The position numbers were made by a program, and so were the translations under genes. Positions 34,983 to 43,688 of a DNA stretch of 64,000 bases are shown here, piece by piece. The stretch covers positions 2,852,001 to 2,916,000 of the forward strand of contig NZ_CP062231.1 of assembly GCF_024707525.1 (NCBI RefSeq), in the 5' to 3' direction. This DNA comes from Rhizobium sp. TH2 (GTDB lineage: Bacteria > Pseudomonadota > Alphaproteobacteria > Rhizobiales > Rhizobiaceae). Each line of letters begins with the position of its first letter. The first letter of the stretch is position 1. Under the pieces are notes generated by a model. It was not told the origin of the DNA, did not search any database, and saw only the letters and a list, made by a program, of their open reading frames with translations.

Positions 34983-36065
34983 TCAGGGCGCCAAGGTTAG
35001 GATGCCGTCGGCCGGCTGCTGCATGAGCCGATAACGATTGAAGAACAGTGCCGTCGATGCCATCAAAGTTTGCGGGCTCGACAAGACCGCCATCAGCAAC
35101 CGACTCCAACTTATCGACGCGCCGTCCATGGTCTTGCGTTTCGCCCTCGACAGAACCCAGAGAGCCATGGCGCGAAGGGTTCCTGTCTGGCTTCGGCTCT
35201 CGAGAACGCGAAGTGCATCGTTGATCAAGCCGCCGATTGAGGCCTTGGGACTGCAGTCTACGGCATAGTTGAGAGTGAGTAGTGCGAGAAGATCGCGCCA
35301 TTTCACCGGCAGGCCGTCGAAATCCGCCGTTTCGATCGGTTTGGTCCGGCCGAGAACGGGATCCGCCCCACTCCGCCGCCGCATTTCGGTGCAGTAGAGC
35401 GCGTAGACGATCGACATGATCTGCTGTTGGATTTTCCTCTGTGTAACGCTCGACGAATGGATGCGATAGTCGAGGACATAGCTCGGCAAATTCACGATCT
35501 TGCCGTCATCACACACCCTCAGCCAAAGATCGTAGTCCTCTGCCGCGAGAAATGCCGCCCGGTATCCGCCAAGCTTCAGGATCGCGGATTTTCTCATCAT
35601 TGCTGCAGGATGGACGACAGGGCACATATAATCCAACCAGAACTTGTTCGCAGTCGAGCTCCTTGGAAGCGTCCGCTCAAGAGTCTTACTCCCGTTCTCG
35701 TCGATGTGGCATACCTGTCCTCCGACGACGGCAACCTCGGGATTTTGCGAGAGATAGACCGCCTGCCGATGGAGCCGCATCGGCTGCGCGACATCGTCGG
35801 CATCCATTCGGGCGACAAATTCATGACTAGCGATGCTCAGGCCGAAGTTCAGCGCCGAAACGAGGCCGCTATCGGGATTTCCGGCTACAATCACCCTGTT
35901 GTCGATTGCCGCCAATTCCTCAAGATATTCCAGCGTGCCATCGGTCGACCAATCATCAATTGCGATCACTTCCAATTCCACCGCATCCTGCGAGAGAATG
36001 CTGGAAAGCGCCTCCTTAAGATATGGGAGACCGTTCTTTACGGGTAATAGAACCGAAACGTTCAT
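34983..36065 (-). CDS. GT2 family glycosyltransferase
   Basis: A 360-residue GT2 enzyme starting MNVSVLLPVKNGLPYLKEAL, with VIAIDDWSTDGTLEYL and FVARMDADDVAQPMRL. The last form (MDADD) with VVHPAAMMRKSAI and AAEDYDLWLRV belongs to the common capsule/EPS transferase type. The C-terminal third is helical and basic. Its ATG overlaps the end of the GT4 gene by four bases. The acceptor is unknown. Confidence 0.85.
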   Translation of the reverse strand: MNVSVLLPVKNGLPYLKEALSSILSQDAVELEVIAIDDWSTDGTLEYLEELAAIDNRVIVAGNPDSGLVSALNFGLSIASHEFVARMDADDVAQPMRLHRQAVYLSQNPEVAVVGGQVCHIDENGSKTLERTLPRSSTANKFWLDYMCPVVHPAAMMRKSAILKLGGYRAAFLAAEDYDLWLRVCDDGKIVNLPSYVLDYRIHSSSVTQRKIQQQIMSIVYALYCTEMRRRSGADPVLGRTKPIETADFDGLPVKWRDLLALLTLNYAVDCSPKASIGGLINDALRVLESRSQTGTLRAMALWVLSRAKRKTMDGASISWSRLLMAVLSSPQTLMASTALFFNRYRLMQQPADGILTLAP

Positions 36066-37291
36066 GCTGGCGCCCGCATGTTTGCATTAAATGCAAGCGA
36101 CTTCGGATCTCGGGACCGGCGCTCTCCAAGAACGGAAGCATAGATCTCCGACAGTCTCTCGAGGTTTTCCTCTTCAGTGTATTTCTTCTCGAATTCTTCC
36201 CGCGCATTTCTGGCCATCGTCTGGCGATCAAAATGTGGCGAAAAATACTCCCTGACGCGGCTACGAAGGTCATCCGGATCGCCCGGCTCAAAATGCAGGC
36301 CGTTGTGCCCATGGGCAACGAGTTCCTTCAGGCTCCCAATCCTGGAAGCAATGGCAGGCACGCCATAGGCCATTGCCTCGATCACGGTCATGCCAAACAT
36401 TTCGTTCCAGATGCTTGGCACAATTGTAACCTCTGACTGGGAGAGCATCTCGCCAACAGCTTTCGGCGAAACGAACCCTGTAAACTTGATCGCTGCGTTG
36501 TCCTTAGCCTGCTCCCTCAAATTGCTCTCTTCCGGTCCGGTGCCGACGATGGTCAGCGGCACGTCAATTCCTCGCCACGCCTCGATCAGCGACTTGACGC
36601 CCTTTTCGGCGCTAAGTCTGCCGATGTATATGGCACCACTCCTGGTCTTCCAGAGAGGATGAGAAACCGGGGCCCGAACAAAATTGGGTTTCAGGCAAAT
36701 ACGCTCAGCAGGAATGCCACCGTCATGAAATTTCATTCTGGCGAATTCACTTAGTACAATGAATCTGTCAACTTTTTTGGACCACGTACCAAGGTATTTG
36801 TTGACGCCTATGTTGGCACACGTTGCCAGGGAAGCGACGTAGGACGACCGATAACATTTATGGAGAACACCGTTGAGAGGAGATCCTGTTATGCAGTCCT
36901 CGCATATTTTTCCGTCACGAAGCAGGAAGCTGTTGGCGCACAAAATTCGAAAATTATGCAATGTGTGCACGACTGGAACGCCTGCCGTTGAGCATGCATA
37001 AAATATCGAAGGGGAAAGAATGGGGAACGTATTATGGACATGCACAATGTCGGGCTTCGCCGCAGCGAGAGCCTCGACCATTCTGCGATGACCCGAAGGG
37101 CTGTAGGGTGTCTGCAATGCGACGGCCACATTCGACATCGTGCTTTGGAGGTCATGATTTGAAACACAAAGCGTCTCTACTTCATACCCCCCGCGTTCAA
37201 GCATCGACCGTTCCGCTTCAAAAACCGCGTCCTCTCCACCCCGTAGTTTATACTGGTTGTGCACAAGGAGTACTTTGATAGGCGTTGTCAC
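36062..37291 (-). CDS. GT4 family glycosyltransferase
   Basis: A 409-residue GT-B enzyme. The N-terminal domain begins IKVLLVHNQYKLRGGEDAVF, typical of rhizobial GT4 proteins, and includes VHVHNTFPILSPS. The C-terminal domain starts at GAIYIGRLSAEKGVKSLIEA and carries the retaining-enzyme motif SIWNEMFGMTVIEAMAYGVP, with the EX7E glutamates. A Cys-rich stretch (CANSFLLRDGKICEDCITGS plus later Cys) may bind metal. GTG 37291 is chosen because GGAGG lies four bases upstream and the family N-terminus follows at once; GTG 37411 or TTG 37393 would add a 30-40 residue leader with no family match. Confidence 0.8.
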   Translation of the reverse strand: MTTPIKVLLVHNQYKLRGGEDAVFEAERSMLERGGYEVETLCVSNHDLQSTMSNVAVALQTPYSPSGHRRMVEALAAAKPDIVHVHNTFPILSPSIFYACSTAGVPVVHTLHNFRILCANSFLLRDGKICEDCITGSPLNGVLHKCYRSSYVASLATCANIGVNKYLGTWSKKVDRFIVLSEFARMKFHDGGIPAERICLKPNFVRAPVSHPLWKTRSGAIYIGRLSAEKGVKSLIEAWRGIDVPLTIVGTGPEESNLREQAKDNAAIKFTGFVSPKAVGEMLSQSEVTIVPSIWNEMFGMTVIEAMAYGVPAIASRIGSLKELVAHGHNGLHFEPGDPDDLRSRVREYFSPHFDRQTMARNAREEFEKKYTEEENLERLSEIYASVLGERRSRDPKSLAFNANMRAPA

Positions 37292-37410
37292 ATTGCCTCC
37301 GCGTTTTCGGGATGCTCGATCCGGCTCTAGGTCCTGCGCCATAACGCTGCCAACAGCGCTCCTGGAGTATTTTACGCTCTTCACGACTGGCAAAATCACC
37401 TCCGAACCCA

Positions 37411-38418
37411 CTAGACCGCTGGCGGCCCGCTGACATTGTTGCTGGAGCGCCCCATGAGTAGGTCTCGCAAAGCAGTCTGCTGTTCGGAATTGCCGCGTCC
37501 GCGAAGCCTTTGCGCGAAAGCCTTAATCGCGATGCTTATGCTTTTTGCCCTGCCGAAGCCCACAATGCACCGAAAGAGGTAGAACAAAGAGCGCTCTGTG
37601 CTCACGCCGTTGCGGATACCCGACCATAGGAACCGGACTGCGGAGAGCGGGTCAGCGTAAAAGATTGAGTCGGATACGGCCAAAGCGCGGAAATAGATTG
37701 GAGCTCGCCCAAATGATACATTGGAGAGATACTTCAACATATCCTCATGCTGCTCAATGGAGCGATTTTGAGAAGCCCGGGTCGGATCCGCGAGATCGAA
37801 GAAAACCGAGAGCGGCTCGTTCAAGAATTGAATATTTTCAGCGACCTGCGTGCACGACAGGATGTACTGGCTATCATCCCAAATTCCGTATCTTTTATCA
37901 AACCTCTTGGACGCTGCGATCTCACGCTTTACGGTATATGAGTTCGCTTGGATAAAGTCGCCTGTCCTGAACATGTTCTCGGCGAGATTCCCCAATTTCA
38001 CCCTCTGAATGTCCGGCAATATTTCGACACAAAAGAAATCATCCAACGACGAGAGCACGCGATATTGAGAATTAATCACTATGTCGGCACCAGAGCTGTC
38101 GATGAAGTCAGCAACACGGCTGAATTTGTCCAAGGACAACACATCGTCCGAGTCGAGAAAACTCAGATAGTCTCCGGTGCTTAAAGCCAATCCCAGATTG
38201 CGAGATTCCGAGAATCCGAGATTTACGTTGTTTCTGATACACTGTATTCTGTCGTCACCCAGATTCTTGCAAATGTCTTCGACAGGTATAGCCGAGCAGT
38301 CGTCGATGACTATGATCTCGACGTTTTTATAACTCTGGTTTACACATGACAGAAGCGCCCGCCGAAGCAAGACGGGTCTATTGTACACGGGTATGATGAC
38401 CGAAAACTTCAGGTCCAA
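37411..38418 (-). CDS. GT2 family glycosyltransferase
   Basis: A 335-residue GT2 protein with FSVIIPVYNRPVLLRRAL, VEIIVIDDCSAIPVED and YLSFLDSDDVLSLDKF. YGIWDDSQYILSC marks the catalytic acidic region. Codon use is noticeably more AT-rich than the neighbours, with many ATA and TTT codons, suggesting later acquisition. Start is TTG 38418 with GAGGGA seven bases ahead. It lies 23 bases downstream of the WecG/TagA gene. Confidence 0.83.
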   Translation of the reverse strand: MDLKFSVIIPVYNRPVLLRRALLSCVNQSYKNVEIIVIDDCSAIPVEDICKNLGDDRIQCIRNNVNLGFSESRNLGLALSTGDYLSFLDSDDVLSLDKFSRVADFIDSSGADIVINSQYRVLSSLDDFFCVEILPDIQRVKLGNLAENMFRTGDFIQANSYTVKREIAASKRFDKRYGIWDDSQYILSCTQVAENIQFLNEPLSVFFDLADPTRASQNRSIEQHEDMLKYLSNVSFGRAPIYFRALAVSDSIFYADPLSAVRFLWSGIRNGVSTERSLFYLFRCIVGFGRAKSISIAIKAFAQRLRGRGNSEQQTALRDLLMGRSSNNVSGPPAV

Positions 38419-38441
38419 GATCTTCCCTCAGCGATCATTCA

Positions 38442-39251
38442 TCAGGCTTGCCGCGCTCGCGATACGCTGCTTTTCAGATGGGACACCACGACCAATGCAA
38501 AAAACCTGGGTGCCGTCAAGAGATACCGCCTCCATAGCCGTCGAGGCTCCGATGCAAGCCGATACAGCCATTCAAATCCATATCGATGCACCCATGGCGC
38601 GGATGGCTTGACCGCGCCCGAAATAAAATCGAAAGCCGCGCCAAGACCGACCATCGTGGCGTTGACATGCGCGTGGTGCTTCGCCATCCAGCGTTCCTGT
38701 TTTGGGCAGCCAAGACCTACAAAGATCAGCTGGGCACCGGATGCCCGGATCGCGTCCAATTGGGCATGATCTTCTTCCTCGGAAGTTGGACCGAACGGCG
38801 GCGATATCGCAATCACAATCTGAAGGCGTGGAAATCGAAGATATAGTTCACGACGCAGCGCCTCGAGGACATCGTCATCCTTGCCGCCGACCAATCCGAT
38901 ACTGAGACCTTTTGCTTCGGCGGTTCTGCAAAGTTCCAGCATTAGATCCGCACCCTTAATCGTCTCAGCCACGCGAACCCGGTAAAGCAGTGCCCTGCAA
39001 CGTTGAAGGATAGTGCTATCCGACAAAACGAGAACAGAATTGTTAACGATCAACAAATGCGCAGGATCATCGTAGCACATTACGCATTCCCTTGCATCGG
39101 GGACACAGCAATAGCCGGATTCTCCCGAGGCCGCACGGTCAATAATCAATTGCACGCCGTCAGGCCAGTCAATGTGGTCGAGTCGCATTCCGAGGACGGA
39201 ATGCCACGGGGGCCGGACACCGCCGGTTCGCAGTTCCAGGCGGCTGCTCAT
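38442..39251 (-). CDS. WecG/TagA/CpsF family glycosyltransferase
   Basis: A 269-residue GT26 enzyme. The family centre is IFVGLGCPKQERWMAKHHA near residue 170, preceded by LVLSDSTILQRCRALLY with the likely catalytic Asp. MVGLGAAFDFISGAVKPSAP is followed by HRYGFEWLYRLASEPRRLWR, the basic tail that docks on the membrane. Such enzymes add the second sugar onto an undecaprenyl-linked first sugar, so it probably follows the ExoY-like priming enzyme here. ATG 39251 is the start near the conserved N-terminus; upstream frames run into the dehydrogenase gene. A 175-base non-coding gap separates it from that gene. Confidence 0.83.
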   Translation of the reverse strand: MSSRLELRTGGVRPPWHSVLGMRLDHIDWPDGVQLIIDRAASGESGYCCVPDARECVMCYDDPAHLLIVNNSVLVLSDSTILQRCRALLYRVRVAETIKGADLMLELCRTAEAKGLSIGLVGGKDDDVLEALRRELYLRFPRLQIVIAISPPFGPTSEEEDHAQLDAIRASGAQLIFVGLGCPKQERWMAKHHAHVNATMVGLGAAFDFISGAVKPSAPWVHRYGFEWLYRLASEPRRLWRRYLLTAPRFFALVVVSHLKSSVSRARQA

Positions 39252-39426
39252 GTAACCGCCCAGCAGTATTTCCCACTGGATGGGCTTTGAAGTGCAGGGC
39301 GGGGTATTACGGAATTGCGCCCACGTCCGCACGGGCAGCCAGTTCGAACTTTTCGCTGGGACCAGCACATCGCTGAACTCTCGTCCCTTCCAATTCGGAA
39401 CTCTACATTGGAAAACGGCAGCGGCT

Positions 39427-40791
39427 TCATATCGCAGCAATCCTTCGCTGCACGGCGAGCGGATCGCGCAACGTCTGTGCCACGGCATTCTTGCGGCCTA
39501 TGCACCAATAGTCGAATCCGGCAGCGGCGACCACGTTTTCCGAAAACAGGTTACGGAGATCGACAAAGACGGATGAGGCCATCCTTGAGTGCAGTGTGTT
39601 CAAATTGATGTGCCGGAATTCATTCCACTCGGTCATAAACACGACGGCGTCGGCTCCAGCAGCCGCCTCGAGCACTCCTCCGCAGAAGGTGACATTCGAG
39701 AATATCTTCCGAGCGTTATCCATCGCTTCAGGATCGTAGGCACGGATATGGGCTCCGAAATCCTGCAGCGCTTGCACGAGCGGAATCGATGGCGCGTCAC
39801 GCATATCATCCGTGTCGGCCTTAAAAGCCAGGCCGAGGATCGCAATCGTCTTATTTTGGACCGAGCCGTTGCAGGCATCGAGAACGCGCAGCGCCATCGC
39901 ACGCTTCCGGCTCTCGTTGACCTGTATTACGGTCTCGACCGTACGGAGTTCTACACGATAGTCGCGCGCAATCTTCGAGATGGCGAGGGTGTCCTTTGGG
40001 AAGCACGACCCGCCATAGCCCGGACCGGCATTGAGGAACTTTCGCCCTATTCGACTGTCGAGGCCGATGCCATCAGCTACGTCGCGTATATCACCGCCTA
40101 CAGCTTCGCAAAGGTCGGCTATTTCGTTGATGAACGTGATCTTCATCGCCAGAAAGGCGTTGGCGGCATATTTCAAGAGTTCAGCCGAGCGACGAGAAGT
40201 GTGTAGCATTGACGCGCACTTGAAACTCTCGACATCGTAGATTTGTGAGACGATTTCCCTAGCCCATCCATCTTCTGCCCCGATGACAACGCGGTCCGGC
40301 CTGAGGAAATCGTCAATTGCAGCGCCCTCGCGTAAGAATTCGGGGTTGGAAACTACTGCGAAGCGGAACGGCCTGTTAGCGCTTTTAAGTATATGCTCGA
40401 CTTCGTCGCCAGTCCCGACGGGAACAGTCGATTTATCAACCACCACCAGGTCCCCGCTCGCCTTCTCGCCGATGGCGCGAGCTACCGCATACACAGACTT
40501 CATGTCGGCGTGGCCATCCGTGGGACGCGGCGGCGTCCCGACTGCGATGAAGGCGGCTCGCGCACCTTTGAGTGCGCTCTCAAGGTCCTCTGTGAAGCTT
40601 AGGCGACCAACTGCCACGTTTGCCTTTACCATTTCCTTGAGACCCGGCTCGTAGATGGGAATGACTCCATTCCTGAGGGCCAGAACCCTGCGAGCATCAT
40701 TGTCTACGCAGATTATGTGATGTCCAAGTTCAGCAAAACACGCGCCAGCGACCAAGCCGACATAGCCTGATCCGATGATTACTATTTTCAT
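39427..40791 (-). CDS. UDP-glucose 6-dehydrogenase
   Basis: A 454-residue enzyme that oxidises UDP-glucose to UDP-glucuronate with two NAD+. The N-terminal Rossmann motif is IIGSGYVGLVAGACFAE. AVGTPPRPTDGHADM and VDKSTVPVGTGDEV are family signatures. The catalytic Cys lies in GPGYGGSCFPKDTLA near residue 260, with the oxyanion Lys/Asn in LLKYAANAFLAMKITFINE. GLAFKADTDDMRDAPS starts the UDP-binding domain. Length is normal. Its product feeds the UDP-xylose synthase 10 bases downstream of which it begins, and also the UDP-glucuronate 4-epimerase at 58837. Confidence 0.92.
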   Translation of the reverse strand: MKIVIIGSGYVGLVAGACFAELGHHIICVDNDARRVLALRNGVIPIYEPGLKEMVKANVAVGRLSFTEDLESALKGARAAFIAVGTPPRPTDGHADMKSVYAVARAIGEKASGDLVVVDKSTVPVGTGDEVEHILKSANRPFRFAVVSNPEFLREGAAIDDFLRPDRVVIGAEDGWAREIVSQIYDVESFKCASMLHTSRRSAELLKYAANAFLAMKITFINEIADLCEAVGGDIRDVADGIGLDSRIGRKFLNAGPGYGGSCFPKDTLAISKIARDYRVELRTVETVIQVNESRKRAMALRVLDACNGSVQNKTIAILGLAFKADTDDMRDAPSIPLVQALQDFGAHIRAYDPEAMDNARKIFSNVTFCGGVLEAAAGADAVVFMTEWNEFRHINLNTLHSRMASSVFVDLRNLFSENVVAAAGFDYWCIGRKNAVAQTLRDPLAVQRRIAAI

Positions 40792-40801
40792 CCTACGCTC
40801 C

Positions 40802-41767
40802 CTACGCGATCTTCACGCCCTGAACGGCTTGGATCGCTACTCGCTCACTAAAATACTCAACTGTAGCCACAAGCCCCTCACGAAGGGCCACCTTCGGCTC
40901 CCAACGAAGATACTCCCGGGCCCGAGATATATCGGGGCACCGTTGCATCGGATCATCTTGAGGTTGCGGGACGAAAATCAGTTTTGACCGCGATGACACG
41001 GTCTCAAGCACGATATTCGCCAGATCACGGATGGTGAATTCCGCGGGGTTCCCGATATTGACCGGAAAAGAGACATTGTCGGGTGCGTTCATCAGCCGGA
41101 TGATGCCTTCGACGAGATCGTCACGATAGCAGAACGACCGCGTCTGGCGGCCGTCGCCATAGATTGTTATGTTCTGATCCCTCAGCGCCTGAACAATAAA
41201 GTTCGAGACAACACGACCGTCTCCCGGGTTCATGCCTGGGCCATAGGTATTGAAGATGCGCACGACGCGAACGTTGATCGCGTGTTGCCTTTGAAAATCG
41301 TAGATCAGGGTTTCGGCGCCACGCTTGCCCTCGTCGTAGCAGGATCGGACACCGATCGGATTGACGTTGCCCCAATAGGGTTCGTTCTGCGGATGGACGA
41401 GCGGATCGCCATAGACCTCCGAAGTGGATGCCTGGAGGATTTTTGCGCCCCATTTCCTGGCATGCTCGAGCATGTTCAGCGTGCCGAGAACACTGGTCTT
41501 GAATGTGTATATCGGATCAGCCTGATAATTCGGCGGAGACGCCGGGCATGCAAAATTATAAATTTCATCATAGGCTCCGGCGACAGGATCACAGACCGAT
41601 TGTTCGATGAGATTGAAGCCGTTGCGGCCGAGAAGATGGCCGATATTTGCTTTCGCGCCGGTATAATAGTTGTCAAGGCAAGTGACCTGATGACCTTCAG
41701 CCAACAGTCGTTCGCACAGAAATGCGCCCAAGAAACCTGCGCCGCCTGTAACAAGAATTTTTTTCAC
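40802..41767 (-). CDS. UDP-glucuronate decarboxylase (UDP-xylose synthase)
   Basis: A 321-residue SDR very typical of [22 protein letters not shown] at the N-terminus, [69 protein letters not shown] and [19 protein letters not shown]. Ser, Tyr and Lys of the active site are all present. It makes UDP-xylose from UDP-glucuronate with an internal NAD+ cycle. It is encoded between the priming transferase (50-base gap) and the dehydrogenase that supplies its substrate (10-base gap). Confidence 0.88.
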   Translation of the reverse strand: MKKILVTGGAGFLGAFLCERLLAEGHQVTCLDNYYTGAKANIGHLLGRNGFNLIEQSVCDPVAGAYDEIYNFACPASPPNYQADPIYTFKTSVLGTLNMLEHARKWGAKILQASTSEVYGDPLVHPQNEPYWGNVNPIGVRSCYDEGKRGAETLIYDFQRQHAINVRVVRIFNTYGPGMNPGDGRVVSNFIVQALRDQNITIYGDGRQTRSFCYRDDLVEGIIRLMNAPDNVSFPVNIGNPAEFTIRDLANIVLETVSSRSKLIFVPQPQDDPMQRCPDISRAREYLRWEPKVALREGLVATVEYFSERVAIQAVQGVKIA

Positions 41768-41817
41768 GAGTTGACATTCCCCACTCTAGCTCCTGCGAGG
41801 AGCCATCAAATTAAAGA

Positions 41818-42513
41818 CTAAAAGCCGGTCCCCCCAAACAGCTCGTTCTTAATTGTGCACGCGATGATCTTGACATCCAGCCAGAGGGAAAAGTGCTGGA
41901 TATAGTAGAGATCGCAGACTATCCTTTGGCGAGCCTTGCTCCCCTGGACAGTCGGCCCTCTGAGACCTCGCACTTGCGCGAGGCCTGTTATGCCTGGTCG
42001 CATCTTGTGACGCTGATGATAATTGCTCACCAATTCTTCATATGGTTTTCCGCAGGCGAGCATGCCGACCGGATGACAGCGCGGCCCAACCAATGACATG
42101 TCGCCGATCAGCACATTGAACAACTGGGGCAGTTCGTCGATGTTCGACTTGCGAAACCACGACCCAACGAGCGTCAACCTCGGATCATTTTCCACGGTCT
42201 GAGCCACGCCGGACGTGTCGCACTCTTCGAAGCGCATTGAGCGGAACTTGAGCACTTCAAAAGTTCGCTGGTCCAAGCCCCATCTGACTTGCCGGAAGAG
42301 CACGGGCCCAGGGCTAGTGAATTTAATCGCCAATGCGATAATGATGAAAAATGGCGACAGAACAAGCAGAGCGCCGAACGATACAGCAATGTCCACTGCA
42401 CGCTTGAATATAAGCTGGCTCGGATAAGCTCCAAATTGGCGCGCATCAATATTTTCCTGTTGGGCAACAGGTTGCAACAACATGGAACCCATACCTGCAT
42501 CCATCTCACTCAT
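41818..42513 (-). CDS. undecaprenyl-phosphate sugar phosphotransferase (ExoY-like)
   Basis: A 231-residue polyprenol-phosphate sugar-1-phosphate transferase of the short, one-membrane-segment ExoY type. FKRAVDIAVSFGALLVLSPF starts the re-entrant membrane helix. FTSPGPVLFRQVRWG, LKFRSMRFEECD, RKSNIDELPQLFNVLIGDMS and LVGPRCHP hold the catalytic Asp-Glu and substrate Arg. It should begin repeat-unit synthesis by loading glucose-1-P or galactose-1-P onto undecaprenyl phosphate. ATG 42513 is chosen (TAGGTG seven bases before); GTG 42531 and ATG 42504 are alternatives. It heads the minus-strand biosynthesis run, with a long non-coding leader upstream. Confidence 0.87.
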   Translation of the reverse strand: MSEMDAGMGSMLLQPVAQQENIDARQFGAYPSQLIFKRAVDIAVSFGALLVLSPFFIIIALAIKFTSPGPVLFRQVRWGLDQRTFEVLKFRSMRFEECDTSGVAQTVENDPRLTLVGSWFRKSNIDELPQLFNVLIGDMSLVGPRCHPVGMLACGKPYEELVSNYHQRHKMRPGITGLAQVRGLRGPTVQGSKARQRIVCDLYYIQHFSLWLDVKIIACTIKNELFGGTGF

Positions 42514-43688
42514 CTGGAAACACCTATCCACGGCCCTTAGACCAAGAACTCTACCGTTAACAATTAGTTAACAACAGGAACTACAGTATTTCTGCGCTAT
42601 TGTCACCCCCATAGTTAGTCAATAGTTAACCGCGAAAGCTTCGTGCAGTTGTCATAAAACTTTATTGATCAAATATTGAGCGCGTCGCCGTCTAAACAGC
42701 AAATCACTTATGCCGTGATGCTCAAAAAGGAGACTCAGCGCCCATAGTAACCAATAGCGGACTCACTAGAACTATCCAGAGCGGCGCAATTTTTTATATG
42801 AATATCCCGCTTAAAGCCAGCCTATTCACCCTTTGCTACGACCAATTGCTGCCTAGGCACACTTTTTGCCAAAATGGAATCTGCGCCGACCATGCGTACT
42901 TTAAACAGACAATCTGGACAAGGCGGACGCTTCTACTGAATATATTCATTACGGCGGTATGAACATATGCCACGAGTGGGCGGTTCGCACGCTTTCGCGC
43001 ATATTGAACTTGCTGTTGGGGTGAAAGAGCCCCGAAAGCTCAGGGCGCGGCAGGTAAGGTCCATGGCATCTGTCGCGTGCAAAAGTGTATCATGCCTAAG
43101 GCCTTTCGGAGCCTGAATCTGGGAGATGAAGCGGTCGCTGACCGAAGGAAATGAATTGCTCCAAGGTTGTCGCCGGCCCACTCGTTAGAAAACGGAGCAG
43201 TGACAAGCAGAACGGCGAACAAATTCTCGACCGAACGCCACTCCGGCGCTTGGTCGAATCCGAACACCCACCGCGACCGGCGGCGACGGTTTCCGCGACC
43301 GCCGCCAACATCGGGAGCTCGGCACATACAGCCATGAGTGGCAAGACAGTCGAGATCGATTGCAGAAGCGATCTGGTCCGCCGAGAGACATCGCCGGCAA
43401 GATGCAAGCTCTGGCGTGTCGGACCCGCGACCTCCGTTGGAACAATGAGATGTTACCCCAGGCCTCCGCTATTTTGCCCAGGCGGAACTCGATCACTCGC
43501 CGAAGCGATAACTTCCTCATTGGCGAACATCGTCCGGCGCTCGTGTCGAGCCAATCCGCAGATGTTGCCGATTGGCCCCGTCGACTACTGCGAGACCATC
43601 ATCAAACCGCTGGATGTTTATCCCCTGTCGATCCGGCGCAGAAGGAGGAGTCTACGGCAACAGAAATACGCAAATCCCAAATACGATA
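42514..43688. other. long intergenic region with possible gene remnant
   Basis: This 1175-base stretch has two parts. 42514-42960 is AT-rich and carries three GTTAAC sites; it looks regulatory. 42960-43690 is GC-rich like coding DNA, but all six frames are broken; minus-strand pieces at about 43040-43520 switch frame repeatedly. I suspect a decayed gene but cannot name it. Confidence 0.45.
42556..42630. promoter_or_regulatory. cluster of GTTAAC sites upstream of the ExoY-like gene
   Basis: GTTAAC occurs at 42556-42561, 42567-42572 and 42625-42630, the first two 11 bases apart, one helical turn. A related AGTTAGTC lies at 42613-42620. The sites lie 40-120 bases above the chosen start of the sugar transferase gene, suited to a transcription factor acting on the biosynthesis operon. 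The factor is unknown. Confidence 0.4.
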
